Assembly: GCA_015039365.1 (NCBI GenBank)
Contig: WION01000024.1
Coordinates: forward strand, 333,713-397,712
Source of the DNA: Amanita rubescens
Lineage: Eukaryota > Basidiomycota > Agaricomycetes > Agaricales > Amanitaceae
Direction of reading: 5' to 3'
DNA: 64,000 nucleotides
Part shown: one piece after another, positions 1-10,922 of the stretch
Numbering within the stretch: the stretch's first letter is position 1
Layout of the letters: every line of letters begins with the position of its first letter
Position numbers and translations under genes: made by a program
The notes under the pieces: model-generated
Databases searched by the model: none
What the model was told of the DNA's origin: nothing
What the model saw: the letters and a program-made list of their open reading frames with translations, nothing else

Positions 1-475
1 GGGACCGAAATGCTAGTTTTGGATGGATGCTTGCGATACGAACCGGATGATGACCCCGTGTAACGGTCGTGTGGGGCAGCGACCGAACCCCCATGCTTTG
101 TAACTCTACATTACGGCAAAATGCTCAGGGGGTCTCCACTTTGTTGAGGTTGGCAGCGGTGTGTCCCACCCGGTCTCTCCGAATCACAACCAAACCTAAC
201 AAGCGTAACAGTGATATTCCAATATTTGCAACTGCGTACGTCTGCTTACGTCTTCGATCGGATCGATCTATTCGTCGACCAATAGGCCATGTTTGACGGC
301 CTATGAACGAGCATTCTACTTCAACCTGTCCCTCTTAACATCTTGTCCTTACGTGCCGTTAGGCATGCTCCTAGGCTGTTGGAATCCCAAGGTTACCAAG
401 CTAACGGTCACCCTATATGGATTCATATGCCCGGGAGTTACACAATCCCAAAGCTCAGTTGTGATGATCACTTGA
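1..475 (+). repeat. Degenerate interspersed repeat, copy A
   Basis: This stretch matches 1300-1780 over several hundred bases with many substitutions; shared blocks include GGATGGATG.TTGCGATACGA, CAGCGAC.GAACCCCCATGC and TCTCCGAATC.CAACCAAA. A third copy lies on the minus strand near 29330-30030 and a fourth, more decayed, near 32900-33450. No convincing protein is encoded; the short ORFs here are not conserved between copies. The element type is unknown. The 5' edge is cut by the window start. Confidence 0.6.
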
Positions 476-479
476 GTAT

Positions 480-1195
480 AATATGAGCCCTAACCCCGCC
501 CACACTCCTCCTGCGCACGTGTCGCCAATGCTCACCTGTGGCCAAGCATACACGCCCAAACGACCTCAGCTCCTTGAGGCTCAGGTAAGCGTCGAATGTA
601 TGCGCACCTCTTCGTCAATCTACTCACGACCTGGTGCTCAACCAGCAACATACCTGCATGAACTGGTGGCGAAAGCGAGCGGAGCCGTCAGAAACCATGT
701 TTTGACGTTTCTGATCCCCTCCCTTGCTCTCCGCCACTCAATCATGCCCCGTTGCACCCCACCGCATACACCACGCCCTCTCGAACCCTCTCGCACCCCC
801 CGCTCCCCACATGAAACCCGGATTTCGACGCTGCTGACCTACCGTCCCAATTCCCCTCCCTTGCCTTCTGCCGCTTAACTGGGCCCCATCCTACCCCACT
901 GGATCCACCACACCCTCCTCCTGCACATGTCGCACCAGGTGAACTACACAAAAACCTTTTTTCACGTTGCTGGCCTACCACCCCGTTGCATCCTTTCGCA
1001 CCCCGCTGAACCCCTGGTAAGCCACGTAGACCAACCCACCACCGCCATCCCTCGCCCACTGCCACTCAACCGCACCCTGCCGCACTTTGCTTTCGACGCT
1101 CGCTGATCGCCACCCTATACAACCGTCCTGTCCTCCGTTGATCAAAGGTTTAAGCCGGGAATTCCCTCTACGCGCACCCCTTACTACTGAAACCA
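480..1195. other. C-rich stretch without a recognisable gene
   Basis: The plus strand is strongly C-rich, with recurring short phrases (CACCCCGCT-like, TCCTGCRCAYGTGTCGC-like) and opposite-strand ORFs of about 100-130 codons whose composition is simple (Pro/His/Arg or Gly/Val). None shows domain-like sequence. I see decayed low-complexity DNA separating two copies of the interspersed repeat, and no gene I can support. Confidence 0.45.
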
Positions 1196-1199
1196 GGGC

Positions 1200-1790
1200 T
1201 TTTGCCCAATGTTGTTTTCCCTAAACCCACGAAGACCGCATTAACAGTAGGTACCGCTGCATCGGTCTGTATCTATGAATACTCAAGTCTAGATGAGATT
1301 TCAAGCCAGGATGAACGGCAGAAATGCCCGCTTTGGATGGATGTTTGCGATACGAGCTGGATGACATTCCCGTGTAGCTGTCATGCGGGGCAGCGACAGA
1401 ACCCCCATGCCTTGCAGTTGTAATTCTTCATTATGGCGACATTAAAGCGATGCTAAGGGGGCTCCGCTTTGTTGAGGTTGGCCGTGGTATGTCCTATTCT
1501 CGGTCTCTCCGAATCGCAACCAAATCTAACAAGCGTGACAGTGATATTCCATTAATTGCAACCGCGTGCGTCTACTTTGTCAGATTGAGCTATTCGTCGA
1601 TCAACAGGCCATGATTGACGACCTATGAACGAGTATTATACCCCAACCTTTTCCTCTATCCTTATGTGGGAGTGGGCGCCGTTAGGCATGCTCTAGGCTG
1701 TTGGAATCCAAAGGTTACCGAGGCTAACGGTCGCCCTACATGCCCGGGAATTACACAATCCCCAAGCTGAGGAGTAGGTGCAATCCAGCC
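1200..1790 (+). repeat. Degenerate interspersed repeat, copy B
   Basis: This is a second plus-strand copy of the repeat at 1-475. Alignable landmarks in the same order are the GGATGGATG block (about 1335), the GGGGCAGCGAC block (about 1387), the TTGTTGAGGTTGG block (about 1470), the CGGTCTCTCCGAATCGC block (about 1500) and the GGCTGTTGGAATCC block (about 1694). The two direct copies lie about 1.3 kb apart. No terminal repeats or target duplication could be seen. Confidence 0.6.
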
Positions 1791-2102
1791 TTTTTCTGTA
1801 ATATCTTTTCTCAACACAGATTATAAACAGGCTCGTCGATTATGACGGCCTCTTAAATCCTCAGTTTCAAACGCTTGTATATCCATCTGGCTGTTAATCC
1901 GGACCTTGGCCTAGTACGTCCAAATGAGTTCACGCTCAAGCTTACCCCTCTGACGTTAAGGGGTTCTATTCAAGACGCTCCATGTATCATAGTACAATGC
2001 TCGGGAAGTAAAAAAGGAGCAGAATGAACGGATGATGAGGAAACTAGCCACAGGGGGCGACGGGCAGTCACCTGTCAGTGCTCATGCATCGTATTCACGC
2101 CC

Positions 2103-2813
2103 TTGGTATTGACAGTGACTTTGCAGATGCCCCAATACCAACACGTTGGTACTACTGTTAAGGCAGGCTGCGTTGGCAGGGAAGTTGAACAAACTCTGGG
2201 CGCGATTTTACGATGGTTGCTTTGTGAAGCCTCTAAGATCTTTGAAGAAATTGACTCTTCATACGCACAATATACTTGGGGCTCTGACCGCCCCTGGATT
2301 GACTTTGCGGGAAGAGATCAACGTACCCTAACCATCCCAAGTTTTATTCATCGATCTTCTTGTCAACTACTAAAGCACCTCTCACTCTGGTACAGCAAAC
2401 CAGACACCGCTGCAGAACTTTCTCGCATTCCTGACCTTCCTAGCTTACTGTTCCGCGATCATGCAAGCATACGGAAGTCCATAAAGTTGCTCAATTGTGA
2501 TATGCCTGAGGGAGCACCACTGTTGGCACCCTGGCTGAAGTCGTTGAAGATTGAAATCGTGGACACGTCGGAACATATGAAGGAGCTAAGCGTAATGGTT
2601 GCTTCAAGGGCACGGAATCCTGGAGTTGATGGGTTAGACTCGGAGTTGTCGCTGGGGACATATTCAGTTAAGCCCGGGGGCGACTTAACGACCTTGCAAG
2701 AGCAATGTGAGCAGCACAATAATGTTAAATTGATAGTCGCCGTTTGTGATTTAGTCAACGGCCGCGTTCGCATGCCTGTTGTCAACAAACGTATTGCGTC
2801 ATCACCTTCCTAT
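2103..2813 (+). pseudogene. Decayed F-box/LRR-like gene remnant
   Basis: Two overlapping frames carry pieces resembling the leucine-rich tail of fungal F-box proteins, for example LRSLKKLTLHTHNILGALTAP in the frame opening at 2146, followed by SCQLLKHLSLWYSKPD and MPEGAPLLAPWLKSLKIEI in the frame opening at 2103. The hydrophobic/leucine periodicity switches frame near 2330, so no single ORF carries the whole fold. The reading frame then runs without a stop into the transposon end that starts near 2817, so the remnant is truncated there. No F-box motif itself is visible. The family call is tentative; it could be another leucine-rich protein. Confidence 0.35.
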
Positions 2814-3060
2814 GTGCCGCGAAATTGGACAAAACGTCCAAGCACTGCCAAAAAGGTAACGATCACTCGTGATTTTCCCGTGATCACGATACATCATCAA
2901 GATCTTTCGTTAAACATCAGGAAAGATCGTGAACGAAGGTGGTTCATCAGTGGTTCATCAGTGGTTCATCATGATCATGACCTGATCATTGGGCATGATG
3001 ATAGTACCAATGGATTAGAATTTGTCGTACCCTGGAGCGTCGCCAATCACCAATGATTAC
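2814..3060 (+). repeat. Solitary left end of a TIR element (CCGCGAAATTGG family)
   Basis: TATGTGCCGCGAAATTGGAC at 2811-2830 matches the left terminus at 5890-5909. It is followed by a GATCA/TGATC-rich stretch (about 2865-3000) and a short direct triplication of GTGGTTCATCA near 2940-2970, like the subterminal zones of the 5896-9645 element. No matching right end occurs before 5896. It may be a truncated copy, or the outer left end of a larger composite that also encloses the dioxygenase gene. Confidence 0.5.
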
Positions 3061-3609
3061 CAGTGCTCACTCATGTGCATGATTACTGTACTATAGTCTA
3101 TCGTCGTAACAAGCAAGGGCGGTTTGTGACAATATCACGTCACACCCTTCGGCCACGTCACAACCCTTTGCCACGTCGTTGCATTCCAAACCCTAGGCCG
3201 CCCCAGCAGAGCAGATGGATAGGCTTATTTTGCTGCTTCAGGGATCAAAAGGTGAGCATAACTGGCCCCGGTTCTTCACAGTGCAGGCTGGTTTATCGGG
3301 CACCCTCCGTCCCCTTTTCCGGATCGTTTGGGGCCCTGCGCATTCCGTTGGGCGGGTGGGGTGGGGTGCGATGGGCACGACCCTGCGACTGTCGCCCTCT
3401 CCCTCCCCCCTACGAGGTGCTGCCCTCCATTTAGTCGGTATCCGGGCCAAATCAATGGGATGGCCCGTTGACCATCCCCTATGGCCATGCGGCCGTAAAC
3501 CCAACCCATGATAGGAAATCGCTGATGCCTTTGTACAACAGGGCCCGTCATACATACAAACCCGGAGGGATCCTGTTATATTGAAACCGGCATCTCCATC
3601 CGCGAATCT

Positions 3610-5128
3610 TTGAAGGAACACCTGCTTTTAGAGGAGCTCTTTGATGGGGCGCTTACGGATTACGAGGGCTCGGAGGCAGGCGATGGGGTCAGCAACGATG
3701 GGGTCAGCAGCGATGCAGCGTCAACCGAAGACCGGCCTATGGCGCACCCCCCCCCTTTGCAGCAAGGCGCAGCAATGGACTGCCCGGCTTCAACAGCCAG
3801 CAGCCCGTCCCAAGGGGGCTCGTCACAATGGAAAAAGGGGAGGCCGATGTCCGCCCATCGTCGCAAAAAAAAACGGGAGTACTCGCATCGCAAGCTGGCA
3901 GGCTGCCAACCGTGCCAGGAAACAGGCGGAAAAGGGCCTCGATCTTAAAGAGGTGGCCATGAAGCGCCGAAGGGGGGCAGCCAGGCAGGTGATCCAGGTC
4001 GAATTCAGCCTTCTCAACGATGCCCCTGTCTCTGCACCAGGCTACGTTGGGGTAAGAATGGGTGATATGCCGAAGGAAGAGATCACGTTGGGGAAGCTGA
4101 TAGAGAGCGGGGCAACGCATTTTACATGGGATGGAAGGTGGGTCCCCCTTACTGCCGCCCTCCGAAAAAGGGCTGACCATGGCCCGGCAGGCAGACGTAC
4201 CCATTGCTTGATACCGAGGGCTATGTTTTGGGCCTGCTGCTAGGGCGGCCAAGGGAGGGCTGGGATGGGACCCATGATGCAGCATTCGGGTTGCTCAAAA
4301 AAGAGTCTGTGTACTTTAACGCCAGGCGCCGCCCTAAGCATCGAAGAGGCGCCTTCCCATCCATAGCCCATGGCATATCGTATGGTGGAGGGCAGGAGGT
4401 GAGGTTCTCTAGGTCACCTGGCAGTGCCTAATCACGGATATAGGAGCCACGGCATCTACGGCATTCGCAACGAACGGAGGCCGCCCTAGAAAGGCTTTTG
4501 GCAGAGGGCCCAATTCAACGGATATGCAACTATGCTAGCGGTAGGCAGCTGCCCCTTTGTTGGCCCTGCCTGAGCTAACTCTGCATCAGACGGCTTCAAG
4601 GCCTACAGCAAAAGGAACCATGACCATGTTAACCACACCGTTGAAGAGCTCAAGAGAAAAAACCCAGGCCTCAGGCGTCCATACGATGGCAATGTTGGGG
4701 TGTACCCCTGTAGATCCTTCAACCTGGGTGAGCAAACCGTATCGTATCCCCATACCGATACAATGAACCTTGCCCAATCGTGGTGCACCGTCACCCCCCT
4801 TGGGAACTTTGATGCCAAGGAAGGGGGCCAGCTGGTTCTATGGAACCTTGGGCTGGTTGTCGATTTTCCTGCAGGCTCAACCATCCTTATACCATCGGCG
4901 TTGATCATTCATTCAAATGCAAGCATAGGGCCCCATGAAACCAGGTACTCCATTGTTCAATATGCAGCTGGGGGCCTCTCCAGATGGGTTGAGAACGGGT
5001 TTATGTCAAATGAGGATTGGGAGAGAGGGGCCAACGCGACTCAGATGAAGGAAAGGGAGGCTGAGAAAGGGGAAAGATGGGGCAGAGCTATTCACATGTT
5101 TTCTAAGCTGCCAGATCTTACAGCATAG
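3610..5128 (+). CDS. TET/JBP-family 2OG-Fe(II) dioxygenase (transposon-associated type)
   Basis: The C-terminal half is a fungal TET/JBP-type double-stranded beta-helix: an iron-binding HxD in SYPHTDTMNLAQSWC, a PAGSTILIPSALIIHSN block with the distal histidine, and the 2-oxoglutarate-binding arginine in ETRYSIVQYAAGGL. Members oxidise 5-methylcytosine or thymine, and in basidiomycetes they are often carried by Kyakuja-Dileera-Zisupton-type transposons. Three introns restore one frame: 4138-4190, 4399-4443 and 4541-4589, after which 4590-5128 runs to a TAG; the exon sum from the 4138 junction is an exact multiple of three. The N-terminal region is less certain. An acidic/Ser-rich frame opens at 3610, while the frame leading into the catalytic exons is the next one, and the two cross near a run of nine A at about 3866, suggesting a frameshift or an unrecognised start. 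No transposase is seen nearby. The domain is confident; activity is unproven. Confidence 0.72.
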
Positions 5129-5129
5129 C

Positions 5130-5895
5130 CCTGTCCCTCATCTCACAGCTGCCGGTGTATTGAATTTACAGCAGGATTGGAATCGTGTTACCTTCTGATG
5201 AACCTGTTGATGCCCACGCCATAAAAACACTGGATGTTGATGGCCAAGAGAGGAGGCCAAACCGGTGAAGCGGCAATCGGGACAGGTTATGGCCAAGCGT
5301 CATAGGGGTGGTTGATGATGTCGTATAGTAGATTTACGAGCATAATATGCCCTTAGTTTACGTCCCCTCTTGTACAGTATGCTGTTGCCAATCCAGCATG
5401 CATGTGCCATCAAAACATTCTGTTTTAATATTCCTGAAATTGGAAAAATGTCAACTCGCCATGAACGCTGAAATTGTTTGGGACAGACAATTGGTAACTT
5501 GATTCAAGAATTACATGTTGGCAGGGAAAATTTACCGAGGCGAGGTTCTAGTGCGTGACTAAGTCAATGACGCAACTTGAGGCCCAGAATTGTCGCGGAT
5601 GGTATCGGACGATATCCGATGCCAGCTTCCAAATCCGTCGTAAGCGGCCGCCGCATGGTCATTCAACGTGCCCAGCGTCTGCGCTCTTAGCTTCTCCCTC
5701 GTTATCTTCTCCCCTTCGTGTAACGCTGAATCAAAATAAAGATGTCAACAACAATGATATCCCCATGATAATAGATCCCCAGTCAGGGTGCACATGCTCC
5801 TTCAACATCTGTTGCAACAGTGACGAACCACGCCCAGGCCAGTCTTCCAAAGACGGCAAATCTTCCCTCAGCAGAGTCAGCACCCCACTTATGTG
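5130..5895. other. No supported gene between the dioxygenase and the TIR element
   Basis: The stretch holds short ORFs on both strands (longest about 124 codons at 5555-5929) with no recognisable domain, and the longest crosses into the transposon end at 5896. It may be the 3' flank of the dioxygenase-bearing element. Confidence 0.3.
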
Positions 5896-5929
5896 CCGCG
5901 AAATTGGACAACACATCCAAAACGTATGA

Positions 5930-6200
5930 AAACAATGATGATCATTAATGATCATTAATGATCATGCGTGAATGTCCGTGAACATGACAGATCATCATGA
6001 TTTATCATTAATCATGATGAATGCTCGAGATTAGAAGTGATCCATCAATGATTTATCGTGATCACTTCTTGCCCTTCAACTTAGACCTTCGTGATCCCGC
6101 CATTGCTCATCATGATCCTAAGTTTGGATTCAATTTTAGACAAATTGTAAACATTGTTAATCACTCATGATCACTAGTGATCATCCGTGATCACTTAAGT
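5930..6200. repeat. Left subterminal GATCA array
   Basis: Many overlapping GATCAT/ATGATC words occur, including GATCATTAATGATCATTAAT at 5940-5959 and GATCACTAGTGATCATCCGT near 6170. They match the array inside the opposite end. Palindromic repeats next to TIRs are a common transposase-binding arrangement, but binding here is inference. Confidence 0.6.
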
Positions 6201-6399
6201 ACGATAGGCATATCTATGACCTGTGTTGGAGAGTTCATGATTGCTCACGGTGGACAGAATTAATGTCATATCCCATTCCGGACTCCACCTTGAATAACCC
6301 CGGACTCCGATGGACACCCGACTAAGACATTTTTCGCATGTGCTTACCACACTCATTGTTTTCCACCTTTGATTCCCGTCAAGCAGCGGCTGTGTGCGG

Positions 6400-6760
6400 C
6401 TGGCTCCGCTGAAACTAAGTATATACTTAGTTTATACTTAGTCATGTGACTTTCAAGTTTCAAACACCAAGATCATTGCCGTTCTTTTACAGCGACTCAA
6501 GGTGCGATTTCTGTCTACAAAGGGATTGCCACTTCATAGACTATTTATTTCAGCCCACATGATCACCTTGGAGGTGACTATGCAGTGGGCTGGCTCTGCT
6601 GAAACTAAGTATATACTTAGTTTATACTTAGTCATGTGACTTTCAAGTTTCAAATACCAAGATCATTGCCGTTCTTTTACAGCGACTCAAGGTGCGATTT
6701 CTGTCCGCAAAGGGATCGCCACTTCATAGACTATGTATTTCAGCCCACAATCCCATACAT
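6400..6760 (+). repeat. 190-bp tandem duplication
   Basis: About 165 bp from 6401 (TGGCTCCGCTGAAACTAAGT...) recur from 6591 with few substitutions. Each copy contains an AT-rich inverted motif (ACTAAGTATATACTTAGT) and ends with TTTCAGCCCACA. No coding function is visible. Confidence 0.75.
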
Positions 6761-6960
6761 TTGTGTGACAAGAAATATATACAACAAAATTTTTACAATG
6801 AGACGGACCCCGACGGACACCGTTTTCACCCCATGACCAATTCGACACTGCCCACTCTTGTATATTCTGTCACGTTCAACACTTCCTTTATCTGTACTCC
6901 TAGCGCCCCTATGCTAAACCCCTACCACCCCCCTCAATGTTCCCTATCTGTCAAACATGC

Positions 6961-9158
6961 CCCATCATCCGAGAACGGGATGACAGATGGGCTGGCGATC
7001 TCTGCATGACAGGGATAGCCATAGAGGCCATCAATACAGGGGGTTTTCCCTCCACGTCATTTGCAGAGTTCAACCCGATGACGGGGTCTGAGAAGACTGC
7101 TCCGTACAGCCCATTGAAGCCGTAGTGGCGGAGAGATGCTCAGCTGAGCATCTAGAGACCGAAAAGGTCTCGATAGAGCCGGTTATACCAGCTCTAAATC
7201 TAATAGAGGTCAAGCGGCCTCTAGACTCCACTAAACGACAGCCTACATCTTTGGCTGTCAGTAAGATAGAAATGAGCGCACGCCCGCACTCACCTATCCC
7301 CTCAATGGCCCTCATGCCATTTGCTCTCTCGCCTGCCATCCTTTCGCAGGCCGATTCCCTCAGCGAGTCGAGCATGAGGCTCGACCGGCTAGTCTTGACA
7401 CCTCTGGACGATGGAGGCCCCCAACGGTATCCCTACAATGCTGTTAACCTCCTATTCACCTTGAGTGCTTCTGATCATAAGATGGGCCTGCTACCTGTCT
7501 CCAAGCCTGTCTTCCCCCGGGATCACTCCTGCAGCCTTCTGAGCATCGAGCATTGGTGGTGGGCTCATGGTAAACCACCGAATATCGTGGTTAAGGCCAA
7601 ACGACGACCTAATAACGTCGTTAATACGAAATTCGGCTTAAGTGTTTTAAAGCACTTACTGTCTGTTGAGGCAGCCCTCATACTGCCTATCCTATCTGCA
7701 CGCCTGCTGCGGATATCGAGTCTTTGTCACCCGAGTATTGGACTCGCTTGCCCAGTTCATAAGCCATCCATTTGGATAGTCTGTAGTCAGCTTCTATACG
7801 AAGTTGTCAATACAACGAGCGAACGAAAGGGAATAGCTACGAACCTTAGCGGGCCCATCAACACACTCAACTGTGACACTCCCGTCATCTCCCATCCCTC
7901 TCGTCTCCATGGCTGTGGGTTGCAGATGCCGAGTAGTATCGCGTCGTTATCGTCATTGTTTGCTTCAACTGTGACACTCCCGTCATCTCCCATCCCTCTC
8001 GTCTCCATGGCTGCGGGTTGCAGATGCCGAGTATCGCGTCGTTATCGTCATCATTTGCTCGAAGCTGTCTTTGGACAGCATAACTAGTTGATTTCCGAGT
8101 CGACTAACTTGTATCTATGTAAATTAAACATAAATTCTATGAATTAGATTTAAAAACTATGTTTGAGTCATTACATGACTCACTTAATTATTATTATGCT
8201 AGGTGGGACTTGCTGAGCCCATCTATAATCTTGTATTCCTCCTTTCTTGAAGGGGGAAGGACTTGGGATGAGTCGTTGTTGATTCTCCTGGGTCCTAGCA
8301 TGGGGAGAGCTTTAATAGGATCCCCAATACAATACAATACGAGAACTCACCTGAGTTCTCTCTAGACCCAGCGTGAACGCTGAGTCTAACCCGCGGACGA
8401 CTAGTAGCCTAGTCCACAATACTCCAGGACTCTTTCGAGTCCTCCTTAGGCCTAAAAACAGCTGATCCAGTCGAAAGGAACACTGGACTGAGGAATCGAG
8501 ATGCACCAGTCCCAAACTGCGACACGCAGCATATTGCGCCCTTTCATCACCTCCAGTGGTCTCCCGCATACGGTCGTGATGTGTAAGCTCGTAGGGCTCT
8601 CTCCAAGTCCTAGCCTTGCTGTAGTTGTCCTGCCGAGCGAGAAGAGGCAGACTCTAAGTCCTAACCTTGAAGCCGACACTTGGGTCCAGGCCTCAGATGT
8701 CGCAAGGACTGGTCTTGAGTCCTCGTATTGCGCCGTCCTCAGTTTGGCTAACACGGATTCAACCGCAGTACCTATGTGTCATCCAGATGGTCAGTAAGGA
8801 AGGAAAGAGAAAGAGAAAGACGAGGGACGCACCGTATAGCCAAGCCGCCCTCACGCGGCTATTCTCCCTCCTCCTCTTTCTCCTCGGATCGCAGTCGCGG
8901 GCTAGAAGGGAACAAACGGCTCTTGTAGCCGTTAATATTCGGAGCTCTCACTTGTGAGAGCTCTCATCACCGTTCTTATCGCTAGGGGCTCTAGTGATAA
9001 ACAAGGCTTGACGTGCGCACGCTCTAAATTCAGCCAGTCACACGATGTGACGACCTTCCATACTAGGAAGGAACGTCGAAATTCGACACGCTCCTCGCGT
9101 CTAATGTTCTACTGGCTGTAGAACTTCACAAACACCATCGTAGATGTTCGCTTTTGTG
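6961..9158. other. Chain of about 45 consecutive short hairpins
   Basis: Perfect or near-perfect short inverted repeats follow one another with little between them and with unrelated stem sequences. Clear cases are 7134-7153 (AGATGCTCAG/CTGAGCATCT), 7155-7171, 7174-7196, 7204-7223, 7237-7259, 7331-7351, 7367-7385, 7600-7622, 7639-7658, 7669-7688, 8064-8079, 8164-8182, 8341-8360 (9-bp stem, 2-nt loop), 8363-8388 (11 of 12 paired), 8399-8414, 8426-8443, 8705-8723, 8843-8860, 8915-8933, 8942-8963 (10-bp stem, 2-nt loop), 8976-9000, 9037-9051, 9054-9071, 9075-9087 and 9106-9124. The chain fills the body of the TIR element and is not seen in its flanks. A 320-codon ORF at 7125-8087 overlaps it but is probably fortuitous. 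Confidence 0.7.
7867..8063 (+). repeat. 98-bp tandem duplication inside the hairpin chain
   Basis: The block beginning CAACTGTGACACTCCCGTCA at 7868 recurs at 7966 with a few changes and a 3-bp length difference. It is the only obvious direct repeat within the hairpin chain and interrupts the run of hairpins. Confidence 0.8.
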
Positions 9159-9289
9159 GTGGATAGACTCATATGTTTATCCCACAGATTAATCTTAGAG
9201 AATTTTAATTTTTACTTCAGTGAAAATGATGATTTCCCTATTATACTGCATTAAATGTGCTTCACACAATCTATACTTCTCTATGCAAA

Positions 9290-9620
9290 TCGTATCATGA
9301 TCGTGAATAGATCACAAGTGATCATGAATGGATCATGATGACCCACAATGATCCATGACTGATCACGATTGCATGTGCATGGTCTCAAAGAATGATCATG
9401 AACATTCACTGTGGTTCACAAGTGTTCATGAGGGAATCAGTATATAATGGCTTAATACAATAACTACTATTCATGGCTGTTCACAGCTATTCATGCGCAA
9501 TCATCGTGGATAGCTAATGATCATTAGTGATCACGAGTGATCATTAATGATCACGCTTGTTCATGATGATCTACAGTGATCACGAGTGATCATTAGTGAT
9601 CATTAATGATCATTAATGAT
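9290..9620. repeat. Right subterminal GATCA array
   Basis: Repeated TGATCAC/GATCATTA/TTCATG words fill this stretch, ending in three successive GATCATTAAT units just inside the right terminal inverted repeat. It mirrors 5930-6200. Confidence 0.6.
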
Positions 9621-10029
9621 CACAGCTTGTTGTCCAATTTCGCGGAGCAAACCCCACTGGCATACAAGCGGCTACTTGCATGAACCGAGTCCAAACCATG
9701 ATTTACGCTTGGTGCCCATTAAGGAAAGGAACGTTCGCTTTGAGAGAGTGGCCGAGGTTTTTACAGTTTTTCCACGTGTGGTTGTATACCACCGTCGTCA
9801 CTTTTCGTGAGTGTGGTACCGGGGTTGTCGTAAGAAGCTAATTAACGTTAAACTACTTACGTTTCGCTACGTCGATCCCCCCCGGCTGGCAGCTATTGTC
9901 GTCACTGTGGTTTTTTGGGTGTTACTTTCTGGTCCGTCAACATTCAAGTCGAGGTTTGACGGTGCGTGTCGTTTGGACTATTCCCATCCCGACCCTGACT
10001 TTGACTGCACAGCATAGAGCAACATATCA

Positions 10030-10628
10030 ATGCACGCGTTCAACACCGCCTTTGTACTCTTTAAAATACTACTAACAAATGTCCCTCCTCCACCGTGGAT
10101 ATACCTCCCCCTAAACGTCGCCATTCTAGCTTGCTATTTAGGAATAGCTTACATCACCAGCGGGACCCAGCACTTCTACAGTACGTGCCCATCCCCTCGC
10201 TACTTTATTGAATTGACCCTCCCACCCCACCAGCATACAACTTTTTGGACCCGAAAAAGGAGGGCGGGTTGTTGGCGGCGTATATTGTAGGAATAGCCGT
10301 GTGCGAGTGTGTCGCTTACGCGCTCGTGTATGGTGTTATCGTCCTCAGGCAAAAGGTTACGCGCGGGAGAGGGGTACTGGACGACGGGGCTAGGAGTCGA
10401 GTTCCGGACGAGGCGGTAGACGAGTGGCAGAACCGGAATCGGTGTTGTAGGAGGCTCAAGATTCGTCTTTTTTTTTTTACGGATGGACACACTACTGCTG
10501 CTTGCATGTATGCGCTATATGTTTTCATTTGTTTTGCTTACTTGTATATCCAGTCGTTGTTGGTGCATATCAGGCTGCCTTCAGGGTTGACGAGAATGGA
10601 GATGTCGATCTTTTCGTTGCCGCGGTAG
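10030..10628 (+). CDS. Small multi-spanning membrane protein, function unknown
   Basis: Two exons, 10030-10180 and 10234-10628, are joined by a 53-nt intron (GTACGTGCCC...CACCAG), giving 181 codons plus stop with exact phase. Hydrophobic segments are visible near residues 5-45 (ILLTNVPPPPWIYLPLNVAI, ACYLGIAYIT), 60-85 (GLLAAYIVGIAVCECVAYAL) and 140-165 (AACMYALYVFICFAYLYIQS), with a basic loop between the last two. It would sit in a membrane; which one is unknown. The layout resembles small hypothetical proteins of Agaricomycetes, but I recognise no named family. An ORF just upstream (9811-10017) has one hydrophobic stretch and may belong to the 5' region. The start is the first ATG in frame with the membrane segments. 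Confidence 0.55.
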
Positions 10629-10922
10629 GCCACTAGCCGGGATCAAACGCTCTGACGCGAGGTTTGTCTTTCCGAGAGAAAATGACAAATTTTATCTCCA
10701 TTTGGTTGGACGAGATCGTGAATGCGACAACCGTAAGCCCAGTTCAAGTATGCGTAGTACTTCCTAGTCTACTATACAAGCAATACATAAATGTAATTTG
10801 AAGCATTCGTTCGAGAGGTGGAAGTACGAGATCGGACGAGGTTGGTGGGGATAAGGCGCTTGCTGCCCTCGGCGCGAGCGCTAACCAACAACACCTCTTT
10901 GATGTCCTAGTCGTCGGAATCC

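Larger units (their letters stand above)
5896..9645. mobile_element. 3.75-kb DNA transposon-like element with 18-bp TIRs
   Basis: CCGCGAAATTGGACAACA at 5896-5913 is exactly inverted at 9628-9645. Just inside both ends lie dense GATCA/TGATC palindromic arrays (5930-6200 and 9290-9620), a layout typical of subterminal transposase-binding sites. The interior encodes no transposase I can recognise; it holds a 190-bp duplication, a long hairpin chain and a 98-bp duplication. I could not identify a target-site duplication (the left flank ends in TTATGTG, the right flank starts AGCAAACC), so the exact borders may be a few bases off. It is probably a non-autonomous element; superfamily unknown. Confidence 0.6.

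Noticed and set aside
7125..8087. 320-codon plus-strand ORF as a protein gene
   Set aside because: It lies wholly within the hairpin chain and includes the 98-bp direct duplication; composition is patchy and no domain is visible. The open frame is probably fortuitous.
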